From assembly GCF_032056465.1 (NCBI RefSeq), contig NZ_DAMBCL010000008.1: a DNA stretch of 64,000 nucleotides; one strand, written 5' to 3'. How positions within the stretch are numbered: the stretch's first letter is position 1; each line of letters begins with the position of its first letter. The DNA is from Mobilicoccus sp032056465. Lineage in GTDB: Bacteria; Actinomycetota; Actinomycetes; Actinomycetales; Dermatophilaceae. Shown piece by piece: positions 26,127-34,847 of the stretch. The notes under the pieces are model-generated. The model made no database searches. It was not told where the DNA came from and was given only the letters and a program-made list of their open reading frames with translations. The translations under genes were made by a program, and so were the position numbers.

Positions 26127-27098
26127 CTAGCGGTCGAACCGAGCGGCCTCGGCCAACCGATCGGCCAGCGCCCGCACGGCGTCGGCCGCCTCGGGTGGGT
26201 CCAGCACCTCGAACGCCCACGGCAGCCAAGCGAGGTGGCGGGCGGCGTGATCGAGGTCCATCGCTCCCACGTCCACGAGACACGAGGCACCGTCGAGCGC
26301 GGACGGATCGGGACGGACATCGGCGGTCGTCGGCGGGTAGACCTGCCGCACTGCGGTCGCCGGGGCGTGGACACGAAGACGGACGAGGTGGGGGTAGGCG
26401 TCACGGCTCGTCCCGCGGGCGACGTGCTCGGCGGCGTCGGGGGCGTCACGAGGGGTGAACCGCCAGGTCGTCGCACGCACCTCACCCATCCGGTCGAGGC
26501 GGAACACACGCCAGTCATCACGGTCGAGATCCCAGGCGAACAGGTACCAGCGCCGGTCGGTCGTCACGAGCCGGTAGGGCTCGACGCGGCGCTCACCCGC
26601 CTCGCTGCCGTCGGCTCGGGTGTAGGCGAAACGCACCTGCACCGTGTCTCGGCAGGCGCGGGCCAGAGCCGTCAACACCTCGGCGTCGACGGCGACGACG
26701 CCGGAGTCGGCACGCACCGTCGCCATGCGGACGGCGTCGATCCGCTCCCGCAACCGCGCGGGCACGACCTGGTCGAGCTTGGCGAGGGCGCGCACGGCGG
26801 TCTCCTCCATCCCGGCGACCGTGCCTCCGGCTGCCACACGCAGGGAGACGGCGATCGCCACCGCCTCGTCGTCGTCGAGGACCAGCGGCGGCATCGCCCT
26901 CCCGGCGACGAGGCGGTACCCGCCACCGGCCCCGCGTTCGGACTCCACTGGGTATCCCAGTCGGCGGAGCCGCTCGATGTCGCGCCTCACCCCACGGGTC
27001 GACACGCCGAGCCGCTCGGCGAGGTCGGGACCGGCCCACGCCGCGCGTTGCTGCAGCAGGGTGAGCAGGCGCATGAGTCGCACCGTGGGATCGGCCAT
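26127..27098 (-). CDS. WYL-domain transcriptional regulator (YafY/DeoR-type HTH)
   Basis: The 323-aa protein has an N-terminal HTH (RLMRLLTLLQQRAAWAGPDL, then VSTRGVRRDIERLRRLGYPV) and a WYL domain (about 140-225). The WYL motif is modified to RRWYLFAWDLDRDDWRVFRL, and a WCX-type C-terminal domain follows. WYL domains sense nucleic-acid or nucleotide ligands in characterised relatives. ATG 27098 has no ribosome binding site, and CATCCT sits at the -10 position for a leaderless mRNA. It is divergent from a DinB-type gene, with an inverted repeat between. Confidence 0.88.
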   Translation of the reverse strand: MADPTVRLMRLLTLLQQRAAWAGPDLAERLGVSTRGVRRDIERLRRLGYPVESERGAGGGYRLVAGRAMPPLVLDDDEAVAIAVSLRVAAGGTVAGMEETAVRALAKLDQVVPARLRERIDAVRMATVRADSGVVAVDAEVLTALARACRDTVQVRFAYTRADGSEAGERRVEPYRLVTTDRRWYLFAWDLDRDDWRVFRLDRMGEVRATTWRFTPRDAPDAAEHVARGTSRDAYPHLVRLRVHAPATAVRQVYPPTTADVRPDPSALDGASCLVDVGAMDLDHAARHLAWLPWAFEVLDPPEAADAVRALADRLAEAARFDR

Positions 27099-27121
27099 GT
27101 CACGAGGATGACCCAGACAGA

Positions 27122-27136
27122 GGACAGGATCTGTCC
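27122..27136. promoter_or_regulatory. Inverted repeat between WYL regulator and DinB gene
   Basis: GGACAG-GAT-CTGTCC is a perfect 6-bp inverted repeat centred in the short divergent gap. It is a good candidate operator for the WYL regulator, controlling itself and the DinB-type gene. Confidence 0.5.
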
Positions 27137-27144
27137 GGAGAGCA

Positions 27145-27783
27145 GTGGACGCTCGTGCCATGACGAGTTCATCCCCCGCCCCGGCCCCCGACGACCCGAT
27201 CGACCGGACTCCGGCCACGCCGGCGATCGACGGGCCGCTTTCGGCTCACCTGCTCGAGCAACTCGAGTGGCACTGGCGCGAACAGCTCCGCCCACGCTTC
27301 GACGGGCTCACCGACGAGGAGTACCGCTGGGAGCCCGTGGCGGACTGCTGGAACGTGCGCCCACGCGGTGAATCGTCGGCGCAGATCCAAGGCGGCAGCG
27401 GCGACGCGGTCATCGAGTTCGCCTACCCCGAGCCCGATCCCGCGCCGTTCACGACGATCGCATGGCGCCTCGGCCACCTCGTCGTCGGCGTGCTCGGCGC
27501 GCGGAACGCCGCTCACTTCGGCGCACCTCCCACCGACTACATGACCTTCGACTACCCGCTCGACGCCGCCGGCGCCCTGGCGCACCTCGACGAGCAGTAC
27601 CGCCGCTGGTGTGCGGGGGTCGCCGCCCTCACCGAGGACGACCTCGCGCGCCCCGTCGGCGAGGCCGAGGGTCCGTGGGCCGACCGCCCCATGCTCACCC
27701 TCGTCCAGCACATCCATCGCGAGGTCATCCATCACGGCGCCGAGATCGCCCTGCTCCGAGATCTGTACGCCCACACCCGCTGA
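27145..27783 (+). CDS. DinB family protein (DUF664/DinB_2-like)
   Basis: The 212-aa protein starts at GTG 27145 with GGAG 4 nt upstream; ATG 27160 is an alternative. It is a four-helix DinB-like fold. Candidate metal ligands are the histidines in LEWHWREQLRPRF, WRLGHLVVGVLGA and IHREVIHHGAEIALL. Family members include thiol-dependent (bacillithiol/mycothiol) S-transferases. Pairing with a WYL regulator is frequent. The substrate is unknown. Confidence 0.8.
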   Translation: MDARAMTSSSPAPAPDDPIDRTPATPAIDGPLSAHLLEQLEWHWREQLRPRFDGLTDEEYRWEPVADCWNVRPRGESSAQIQGGSGDAVIEFAYPEPDPAPFTTIAWRLGHLVVGVLGARNAAHFGAPPTDYMTFDYPLDAAGALAHLDEQYRRWCAGVAALTEDDLARPVGEAEGPWADRPMLTLVQHIHREVIHHGAEIALLRDLYAHTR

Positions 27784-27794
27784 GCCGCCCGAGC

Positions 27795-27850
27795 GCCCCG
27801 CCCCGCCCCGCGGCGCCCTGCCCTGCCCTGACCTGCCCTGACCCGACCCT
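27795..27850 (+). repeat. Pentanucleotide microsatellites between two DinB-type genes
   Basis: GCCCC is repeated three times (27795-27809), then CCCTG three times (27816-27830), followed by ACCTG, CCCTG, ACCCG and ACCCT up to 27850. The array ends 18 nt before the next start codon, just upstream of its GGAG site. Confidence 0.8.
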
Positions 27851-27868
27851 TGACGTCTGGAGACCCCC

Positions 27869-28522
27869 ATGCCCGCTCTCACCCCCGCCACCGCCCGCGA
27901 CGAGGGTGAGGCCCTGCGCACGTTCGTCCTCAGCCAGCTCGACGGGATGCGTGCGGTCGCCTTCGGCCTCACCGACGACCAGGCCCGCGCCACCCCGACC
28001 ACCAGTGCCCTGTCGGTCGGGGGCCTGCTCAAGCACGTCGTCCGCTGCACCGACCAGTGGTTCGCCCGCTTCGAGTCCGCCCCCGAGCGCACTGAGCGCG
28101 ACACGCAGCCCGCCGAGGAGGCGGGCCGGCTCTACGCGGAGGAGTTCGTCATGCAGCCGGAGGAGACCCTCGGCGCATTGGTCGCCGAATTCGACCGGCT
28201 GCGAGCGCGGATCGCCGATGCGGCCGCCGACTTGGACCTGGACGCCGAGGTCCCCGTCCCCACCGATGCCCCATGGTGGCCGCAGGATCTCGACGCCTGG
28301 AACGTCCGCTGGGGGCTGCTTCACCTCGTCGAGGAGATCGCGCGCCATGCCGGACACGCCGACATCATCCGCGAACACATCGACGGCGCCACGACCTACG
28401 AACTCGTCGCCGGCCTCGAGGGCGAGGACCCCTCGGCCTGGCTCGTCCCGACCCCACCCCACCCCGGCTCCTACGACGCCGAGCGCCGGCGCGACGCCGA
28501 GCCCGCGGTCGCGCAGGGATGA
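27869..28522 (+). CDS. DinB family protein (DUF664)
   Basis: The 217-aa protein starts at ATG 27869 with GGAG 6 nt upstream. Typical DUF664 stretches are SVGGLLKHVVRCTDQWFARF and NVRWGLLHLVEEIARHAGHA, the latter followed by DIIREHIDGATTYEL. The metal-binding histidines are in these helices. It is probably a mycothiol-dependent or related S-transferase, but the substrate is not visible. It lies 85 bp after another DinB-type gene in the same direction. Confidence 0.85.
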   Translation: MPALTPATARDEGEALRTFVLSQLDGMRAVAFGLTDDQARATPTTSALSVGGLLKHVVRCTDQWFARFESAPERTERDTQPAEEAGRLYAEEFVMQPEETLGALVAEFDRLRARIADAAADLDLDAEVPVPTDAPWWPQDLDAWNVRWGLLHLVEEIARHAGHADIIREHIDGATTYELVAGLEGEDPSAWLVPTPPHPGSYDAERRRDAEPAVAQG

Positions 28523-28595
28523 CCCCCGCGAGGTGGTGAGGGGCGGACGGGTCGGCCCTTCGCCAGGCCCCAGCATTTAAAGCGGATTTCTTCTG

Positions 28596-28601
28596 TAATA
28601 T
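28596..28601 (+). promoter_or_regulatory. -10 element (TAATAT) in an AT-rich patch
   Basis: TAATAT lies in the AT-rich stretch 28574-28603, which stands out in this genome, 34 bp before the DUF2249 start. A clear -35 is missing, so an activator (for example a redox or NO sensor) may be needed. That is inference. Confidence 0.45.
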
Positions 28602-28634
28602 TCACGGCGTCACGACCCGATCGAAGGAGACGCC

Positions 28635-28955
28635 ATGTCCCGCACTCCCCTGCCCCTCACCGAGACCTCCTCGCCCGACCACGGCTGCGGGTGCGGATGC
28701 GGCCACGACGAGCTGCCGGTGCTCGACGCCCGGGTCATTCCCGGAGCGATCCGGCACGGTGCCATCCTCGGCGCGATCTCGCAGGTGCGGCCCGGTTCCG
28801 GCCTGGTGCTGCTCGCCCCGCACGACCCGCTCCCCCTCCTGCAGCAGGTGCGCGAGGCCTACGGCGAGACGGTCGACATCGGATACGTCGACCGAGACGG
28901 CGACCTCGCCGGAGGTGACGGCGTGCGGGTGAGGTTCACCAAGGTCGCTGCCTGA
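28635..28955 (+). CDS. DUF2249 domain protein
   Basis: The 106-aa protein starts at ATG 28635 behind GAAGGAG. A Cys/Gly/His-rich segment near residue 18 (HGCGCGCGHDELPVLDAR) precedes the DUF2249 fold, which resembles the SirA/TusA fold (GLVLLAPHDPLPLLQQVREA). DUF2249 proteins often sit beside nitrite, nitrate or NO reductase genes, and their role is unclear. Here it heads a cluster with an NnrS-like membrane protein and a copper nitrite reductase. Confidence 0.82.
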   Translation: MSRTPLPLTETSSPDHGCGCGCGHDELPVLDARVIPGAIRHGAILGAISQVRPGSGLVLLAPHDPLPLLQQVREAYGETVDIGYVDRDGDLAGGDGVRVRFTKVAA

Positions 28956-28972
28956 CAGGCGCGGTCGCCCCG

Positions 28973-30097
28973 ATGCACGCCGTCACCGCGCCTGCGCGCC
29001 CCGTCCCGTCGTCCCGACGCCGGCCACGCCGAACCCGTCTCGCGCTTCTCGCCCTCGGTGGGGCGAGCCTGCTCGTCGGACTCGACGCGGGGCTCGCTCG
29101 CGCAGGCCTGTGGGCACCGGTCGAGTCGCCCCGGCTCGCGGTGTTGCACGGGATCGTCATGGTGCTCGGATTCCTCGGCACCCTCATCGCCCTCGAGCGC
29201 GCGCAGGCCCTCGGGGCCGCATGGGCGCTGCTCGCACCCGCGACCCTCGCCGCCGGGAGCCTCTCACTGGTCGCGGGTGCACCGGTCGTCGTGGGGGCGT
29301 TGCTCCTCACCCAGGGATGTGCGGTGTTCGTGGCCGTCTACGTCGCGTTGTGGCGGCGGGCACGTGCCGATGTCGTCGCGGTCGAGGGCCTCGGCGCCCT
29401 TGCCGCCCTCCTGTCTGCCGTCACGTGGGTGTGGGCCCCGGTTCCCGCGATCGTCTGCCTGCTCGCGACGTTCGTCGTGCTCACCATCGCCGCGGAACGC
29501 ACCGAACTCGCGGCGCTGACGATGGGCCCCGCGGCCCCGAGGCGGCTGCTGACACTGAGCTCGGCTCTCGTCCTTGCCGCCCTCGTCGCCCTCGTGTGGC
29601 CGGCGGGCGGGACCCGGGCGTTCGGCGCCGTGCTGCTGCTGCTCACCGTCTGGCTGGTGCGGGACGACGTGGCCCGCCGCTTCGTCCGGACCGAGGGGTT
29701 GCGCCGGTTCAGCGCGACGGCACTCCTCGCGGGGTACGCCTGGCTGGGGGTGGCGGCGCTCGTGTGGCTCGTCGGGGGCGTCCCGGTGGGGCCGTCGTAC
29801 GACATCGCCGTCCACGGGGTGTTCCTCGGGTTCGGGATGTCGATGGTGATCGCCCACGCGCCGACGATCCTGCCCGCCGTCGTCGGCGCCCCGCTCCCCT
29901 ACCGGACCGTGTCATGGATTCCCTTGGGGGCGCTACACCTCGGCCTTCTCGTGCGGGTCGTCGGCGACGTCGTCATGGCGCTCGGTGGCGGCGACCTGCT
30001 CTTCCGGTGGGGCGCGGCACTGACCGTCCTCGCCGTTCTCCTCTTCGTCCTCGTCTCCCTCGTCCTGGTGGTGAGCGCTCGTGCCCGCGTCCCTTGA
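28973..30097 (+). CDS. Polytopic membrane protein, NnrS-like
   Basis: The 374-aa protein is very hydrophobic with about 11-12 predicted helices after a basic N-terminus. Histidines appear in or near helices (VLHGIVMVLGF, IAVHGVFLGFGMSMVIAHAP), which recalls heme- and copper-binding NnrS proteins linked to nitrite and NO metabolism. No catalytic signature is certain. It ends inside the next gene (17-bp overlap), supporting joint function with the nitrite reductase. The NnrS label is from pattern and context only. Confidence 0.6.
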   Translation: MHAVTAPARPVPSSRRRPRRTRLALLALGGASLLVGLDAGLARAGLWAPVESPRLAVLHGIVMVLGFLGTLIALERAQALGAAWALLAPATLAAGSLSLVAGAPVVVGALLLTQGCAVFVAVYVALWRRARADVVAVEGLGALAALLSAVTWVWAPVPAIVCLLATFVVLTIAAERTELAALTMGPAAPRRLLTLSSALVLAALVALVWPAGGTRAFGAVLLLLTVWLVRDDVARRFVRTEGLRRFSATALLAGYAWLGVAALVWLVGGVPVGPSYDIAVHGVFLGFGMSMVIAHAPTILPAVVGAPLPYRTVSWIPLGALHLGLLVRVVGDVVMALGGGDLLFRWGAALTVLAVLLFVLVSLVLVVSARARVP

Positions 30098-32864
30098 TTC
30101 CCGCGACCGTCGTCCGGTCGGCCCGCCGCGCACGGCCTCCCCGGGGTCGCGTCGACGGCGCTGGCCGTTGCGGGACTACCCCTCGGTGTTCTGGCTGGCG
30201 GCCGCCGCCGGCGTGGCCCTCGTGCACCGGTTCGTCCCGGAGTCGCTGTGGCTCATGATCCACCTCGTGCTGCTCGGGGCGCTCACGCACGCGATCCTCG
30301 TCTGGAGCCGCTACTTCGCCGACGCGCTGCTCAAGGTCCCCACGACGGAGGCCGACCGCGCGCGGCAGTCGGCGCGCATCCTCACGCTGCTCCTCGGCTC
30401 GAGCCTCGTCCTCGTGGGGGTGCCCGCAGGGCTCCCGCCGGCGGTCGGCCTCGGGGCGGGGCTCGTCGCGGTCGCGGTCCTCTGGCACGGAATCACCCTG
30501 TGGCGCATGCTCGCCGGTGGACTGCCCGGCCGCTTTCGGATCACCGTGCACTACTACGTCGCCGCCTCGGCCGCGCTCGGCGTCGGCGCGCTCCTCGGTG
30601 GCCTCCTCGGGTCGACCCCCGGCGGGGTGCCGGACCCGGCCCACGGGCGTCTGCTCCTCGCGCACGCGTCGGCCAACCTGCTCGGCTGGGTGGGATTGAC
30701 GATTCTCGGGACGCTCGTGACGTTCTGGCCGACCCTCCTTCACGCCCGCATCGACCCGCGCGCCGAGACCCTCGCGCGACAGGCGCTCCCGGCGCTGCTC
30801 GTCGGGGTGTCCGGGCTCGTCGGCGGCGCGCTCGCGGGGACGCGGGTCGTCGCACTCGTCGGTATCCTCGCCTACGTCGTCGGGGTGTGCTGGTGGGGAC
30901 GGGCGCTGCTCGTCCCGCTCCGGGCCCGCCCCCCACGGTCGTTCGCCGCCGCTTCCGTCGCCGCGTCGCTGCCGTGGGGAATGGTCGCGCTCGGATGGCT
31001 CGGGTGGATCCTCGCGACGATGCGCCCCGGCGACGCAGGTTGGGCCGACGTCGTCGCCCACCTCACGCCCGTCGCGGGTGTCGCCGCGGCCGGCGTCGGC
31101 GTGCAGATCCTCTGCGGCGCGCTCGCCCACCTCGTCCCGACGGTCCTCGGCGGAGGACCTGCGGTCGTGCGGGCCACGGGCCGGGTGTTCGACCGGCAGG
31201 CCGCCGCGCGTCTCGTCCTCGTCAACACGGGACTGCTCTTCCTCGTGCTGCCGGTACCGAGCTGGGTGAGCGTGACGACCTCGCTGCTCGGCCTCGTCGG
31301 GCTCGTGTGGTTCCTCCCGCTCGTGGTCGCGGCCGTGCGCGTCAACCGGCGAGGGCGCGAGGCCGTCGCCGCCGGAGAGCCCGTTGACGGTGGCGCAGTC
31401 GACACTGAGGTGCCCCGGCTGTGGTCGGCGGGTCAGGTGGTCGCCGCGCTGTCCGCCGTCGGCGTCGCGGTGGTCGTCGGCGTCGGTGTCGACCCTGCCG
31501 CGGCCGGTTTCGCGGCGACGGGTGGAACCGCCCAGACGGATGCGCAGCCGGTGGCCCCGACCGGCCGCACCGTCCGGGTCGCGGTGAGCGCCGAGGACAT
31601 GCGGTTCACCCCCGCGTCGGTGACGGTCGCGGCGGGGGATCGGCTCGTCGTCGACCTCGTCAACGACGACCCGGCGCAGGTGCACGACCTCGTGCTCGGT
31701 GAGGCGACCTCCGGGCGTCTCGCGCCGGGCGAACGCGCGGAGGTCGACGCGGGCGTCGTCTCCGGGCCCACCTCGGGGTGGTGCAGCATCGCCGGCCACC
31801 GGCAGATGGGGATGGTGTTCGACGTCCTCGTCACCGGTGCACCAGGAGGCGGTGAGACCGCCGCGGGCGGCGCGGGGGCGCACGCCGGCCACGAGGGTGG
31901 CGACATGACCGGGATGGGCACGGCACCGTCCGCGGCGGTGCGCACCGTGCCCGACGCCCGGCTGACCACGCACGTCGACCCGGTTCTCGCGCCACTGCCA
32001 CCCCGGCGCGGGGCGTCGATGGTGCGCCGGATCACCATGCGCGCCACCGAGGTTCCTCTCGAGGTCGCCCCTGGCGTGTGGCAGACGCGGTGGACGTTCG
32101 ACGGCGGTCACGTCGGCCCGACCCTGCACGGGCGTGTGGGGGACGTCTTCGAGATCACGCTCGTCAACGACGGCACGATGGGCCATTCGATCGACTTCCA
32201 CGCCGGTGCCCTCGCGCCGGATCGCCCGATGCGGACGATTCCGCCCGGGCAGTCCCTCGTCTACCGGTTCACGGCGGGGCGGGCCGGCGCATGGATGTAC
32301 CACTGCTCGACGCATCCGATGAGTCACCACATCGCGGCCGGGATGGCGGGAGCGGTGATCATCGAGCCCGACGGCCTGCCGCGGGTCGACCGCAGCTACG
32401 TGCTCGTGCAGTCGGAGGCGTACGTCATCGCAGGAGGAGACGGGCGGGCGGCCGCGCGGCCGGAGGACGCCCAGCCGGTCGACGCCGCGAAGATCGCCGC
32501 CCGCCGTCACGACTTCGTCATGTTCAACGGCATCGCCAACCAGTACGACGAGTTCCCGCTCCAGGCGAAGGTCGGTGAACGGGTGCGCATCTGGAGCGTC
32601 GACACCGGCCCGAACGTGCCGTCGAGTCTGCACGTCGTCGGCGGCCAGTTCGACACGGTCTACGCCGAGGGCGGCTACCACCTCAAGAGCGGCAAGGACC
32701 CGTTCGGCACCACCGGGGGCGGTTCGCAGGCCCTCGCACTGCAACCGGCACAGGGTGGCTTCGTCGAGCTGTCGTTCCCCGAGGCCGGGCGCTACCCCGT
32801 CGTCTCGCACGTGATGAGCGACGCCGAGAGCGGCGCCCACGGCGTCGTCGAGGTCACCGACTGA
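30081..32864 (+). CDS. nirK: Membrane-anchored copper nitrite reductase (fusion: multi-helix domain, cupredoxin, NirK)
   Basis: The 927-aa protein starts at GTG 30081. Residues about 30-445 hold around 12 membrane helices. A cupredoxin domain (about 495-590) has a complete type 1 copper set: His535, Cys568, His573 and Met576 or Met578. A two-domain NirK follows (about 650-927): type 1 ligands His702, Cys742, His750, Met755; type 2 ligands His707, His741, His910; catalytic Asp705 and His851. The spacing matches AniA-like class II enzymes, which reduce nitrite to NO outside the membrane. The extra cupredoxin could relay electrons from the membrane part. No NO reductase gene is in the window. 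Confidence 0.85.
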   Translation: MPASLDSRDRRPVGPPRTASPGSRRRRWPLRDYPSVFWLAAAAGVALVHRFVPESLWLMIHLVLLGALTHAILVWSRYFADALLKVPTTEADRARQSARILTLLLGSSLVLVGVPAGLPPAVGLGAGLVAVAVLWHGITLWRMLAGGLPGRFRITVHYYVAASAALGVGALLGGLLGSTPGGVPDPAHGRLLLAHASANLLGWVGLTILGTLVTFWPTLLHARIDPRAETLARQALPALLVGVSGLVGGALAGTRVVALVGILAYVVGVCWWGRALLVPLRARPPRSFAAASVAASLPWGMVALGWLGWILATMRPGDAGWADVVAHLTPVAGVAAAGVGVQILCGALAHLVPTVLGGGPAVVRATGRVFDRQAAARLVLVNTGLLFLVLPVPSWVSVTTSLLGLVGLVWFLPLVVAAVRVNRRGREAVAAGEPVDGGAVDTEVPRLWSAGQVVAALSAVGVAVVVGVGVDPAAAGFAATGGTAQTDAQPVAPTGRTVRVAVSAEDMRFTPASVTVAAGDRLVVDLVNDDPAQVHDLVLGEATSGRLAPGERAEVDAGVVSGPTSGWCSIAGHRQMGMVFDVLVTGAPGGGETAAGGAGAHAGHEGGDMTGMGTAPSAAVRTVPDARLTTHVDPVLAPLPPRRGASMVRRITMRATEVPLEVAPGVWQTRWTFDGGHVGPTLHGRVGDVFEITLVNDGTMGHSIDFHAGALAPDRPMRTIPPGQSLVYRFTAGRAGAWMYHCSTHPMSHHIAAGMAGAVIIEPDGLPRVDRSYVLVQSEAYVIAGGDGRAAARPEDAQPVDAAKIAARRHDFVMFNGIANQYDEFPLQAKVGERVRIWSVDTGPNVPSSLHVVGGQFDTVYAEGGYHLKSGKDPFGTTGGGSQALALQPAQGGFVELSFPEAGRYPVVSHVMSDAESGAHGVVEVTD

Positions 32865-32946
32865 CGCGGGCGCGTGCCGCAACCCGTCCCCGCCCCGACG
32901 GGTGCCGGGCGGTCCTGCCCGGTTGGTGTGCTGCGACGATGGGCGG

Positions 32947-33372
32947 GTGGACGAGGAACTGGTGGTGACGAACCGGGTGCGCATCCCGGCCTCGGAGCTG
33001 CGGGAGCGGTTCTCACACGCCTCCGGACCCGGGGGTCAGGGCGTCAACACCGCGGACTCGCGGGTCGAGCTGACCTTCGACGTCGCGGGCTCCCCGTCCT
33101 TGCCGGAGACCCACCGCACCCGGGCGTTGGCGCGACTGGCCGGACGTCTCGTCGAGGGTCGGATCACGGTCGCCGCCGCCGAGCGCCGCAGCCAGCTCGC
33201 GAACCGCCGCATCGCCCGCGAGCGCCTGGCCCAGCTGCTGCGGGAGGCCATCGCGCCACCGCCACCACCCCGCCGCGCCACCCGCCCCACCCGCGGCTCG
33301 AAGGAACGCCGCCTCGCGAGCAAGAAGCGGCGCAGCGAGATCAAACGCGGGCGGGGACGCCCGGCGGACTGA
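32947..33372 (+). CDS. arfB: Alternative ribosome-rescue factor (peptidyl-tRNA hydrolase ArfB)
   Basis: The 141-aa protein starts at GTG 32947. It has the catalytic GGQ motif in SHASGPGGQGVNTADSRVEL and a basic C-terminal tail (KERRLASKKRRSEIKRGRGR) that enters the empty mRNA channel of stalled ribosomes. It releases peptides from non-stop complexes. No codon-recognition domain is present, unlike class I release factors. GACGAT sits at the -10 position for a leaderless mRNA. Confidence 0.92.
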   Translation: MDEELVVTNRVRIPASELRERFSHASGPGGQGVNTADSRVELTFDVAGSPSLPETHRTRALARLAGRLVEGRITVAAAERRSQLANRRIARERLAQLLREAIAPPPPPRRATRPTRGSKERRLASKKRRSEIKRGRGRPAD

Positions 33373-33388
33373 CAGCCGGCCTTAACAC

Positions 33389-33464
33389 CCGAGACGGCAG
33401 AGGGGATGGCAGCTCAGATGGCGCTGGGGCAGTAGTGGCCCTTCCATCCCATCTGCCGTCTCGG
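33389..33464. repeat. 76-bp element with 21-bp terminal inverted repeats
   Basis: The arms 33389-33409 and 33444-33464 pair over 21 bp with one mismatch, enclosing a 34-nt loop. It follows arfB by 17 bp. It may be the arfB terminator, but the loop is large for that; a REP-like palindromic element is the alternative. Confidence 0.75.
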
Positions 33465-33650
33465 CCCGCATCGTCGGTGACACGGGGCGCATCCGTACCG
33501 CCCCACCGCGCGCGAACCCGTGGACGACATCGGCAGGTTCACGACCGCGAGGGGCCGTTCGGCGGGCGTACTCTCTCGGCGTACTGCGTCGCGCGGGGAT
33601 TTCACCACGGCGTCAGGTCCTCCAGCCGTGCACCTACACGAGAGACGATC

Positions 33651-34847
33651 ATGAGCGACTCCAGCACCAGGCTCGTCCGGATGACGCCGCGCGACCCGCA
33701 CGAGCCCGGCCGCACGGCGAGCACGCTGGAGCTGTTCTTCGACCTGGTCTTCGTCGTCGCGGTGAGTACCGCCTCCGCCGAGTTGCATCACGCGCTCGCG
33801 GAGGGCCACGTGCGGGACGGCCTCATCCGTTACGCAGTGGTGTTCTTCGGGATCTGGTGGGCGTGGATGAACTTCACGTGGTTCGCCACCTCGTTCGACG
33901 CCGACGACTGGCTCTACCGGGTGTTGACGGTCGTGCAGATGGGCGGCGTCCTCACCCTCGCCGCGGGCATCGAACCGACCTTCCAGCAGAACGACTACCG
34001 CATCCTCGTCTTCGGCTACGTCATCATGCGCCTGGCGATGGTCGCGCAGTGGCTACGCGCATCGCTGGCCGGAGGGCACACCCGTCGGACGACGCTCACC
34101 TATGCCGCCGGTATCGCACTCGTCCAGTGTCTCTGGTTGGCCTGGCTGCTCCTGTCGGGGACTCCGGCCCAAGTGTGTCTGGGCGTCTTGATCGCCGCGG
34201 AACTCGCCATCCCGGTGATCGCCGAGGCGCGCGGCCGCACCCCGTCGCACCCGCACCACATCACCGAGCGGTACGGGCTCTTCACGCTCATCGTCCTCGG
34301 CGAGAGCCTGTTGGCCTCGGCCAACGCCATCTTCGCCGCCCGCTCCGAACAGCAGGCGTACGGCCCTCTCATCTCCCTGGCGGCGCTCGTCCTCACCATC
34401 ACGGCGACGCTGTGGTGGATCTACTTCTGGCCGGAGCACCACCACTGCATCGGTGGGATGCGTCGATCGCTGCGGTACGGCTACGTCCACTACATCGTCT
34501 TCGCCTCCGCGGCGGCGGTGTCGGTCGGCATCGAGATCCAGATCGACGCCCTCACCGGCCACAGCCCGCTGGGAACGGTCGGAGACGGATACTCCGTCGC
34601 CATTCCGGTGGCCGTCTTCCTGCTGAGCCTCTGGTGGATCGCGATCCGCGAACAGGCGGACCGGATGGTGCGGGTCGTCGTCCCGCTCGCCGCCGCACTC
34701 ATCCTCGTGGACCCGCTGCTGAGCACACCGATCCTCTCGACCGCGGTGATCCTCGTGCTCGTCGTCGTCGCGCTCGTCTGGCGGCCACCGGTCACCGCGT
34801 CGACGGCGACGGGCGGACACGCCTCGCCGCGGCGAGGCGGTGGGTGA
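33651..34847 (+). CDS. Low temperature requirement protein A (LtrA) family membrane protein
   Basis: The 398-aa protein starts at ATG 33651. It has about ten helices and the LtrA signature near the N-terminus, ASTLELFFDLVFVVAVSTAS, followed by WWAWMNFTWFATSFDADDW. HITERYGLFTLIVLGESLLA is a second family motif, and the helix with WWIYFWPEHHH a third. LtrA was named in Listeria for growth at low temperature; its biochemical role is not known. Its last 56 bp overlap the convergent MFS gene. Confidence 0.9.
   Translation: MSDSSTRLVRMTPRDPHEPGRTASTLELFFDLVFVVAVSTASAELHHALAEGHVRDGLIRYAVVFFGIWWAWMNFTWFATSFDADDWLYRVLTVVQMGGVLTLAAGIEPTFQQNDYRILVFGYVIMRLAMVAQWLRASLAGGHTRRTTLTYAAGIALVQCLWLAWLLLSGTPAQVCLGVLIAAELAIPVIAEARGRTPSHPHHITERYGLFTLIVLGESLLASANAIFAARSEQQAYGPLISLAALVLTITATLWWIYFWPEHHHCIGGMRRSLRYGYVHYIVFASAAAVSVGIEIQIDALTGHSPLGTVGDGYSVAIPVAVFLLSLWWIAIREQADRMVRVVVPLAAALILVDPLLSTPILSTAVILVLVVVALVWRPPVTASTATGGHASPRRGGG

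Noticed and set aside
27795..27850. Possible CRISPR array
   Set aside because: The units are five bases long with no spacers; this is a microsatellite. No CRISPR array was seen in the window.
29973..32984. 1,003-codon minus-strand frame opposite the nitrite reductase
   Set aside because: Composition is Arg/Gly/Asp/His-rich with no motif, and the opposite strand carries a complete copper enzyme.
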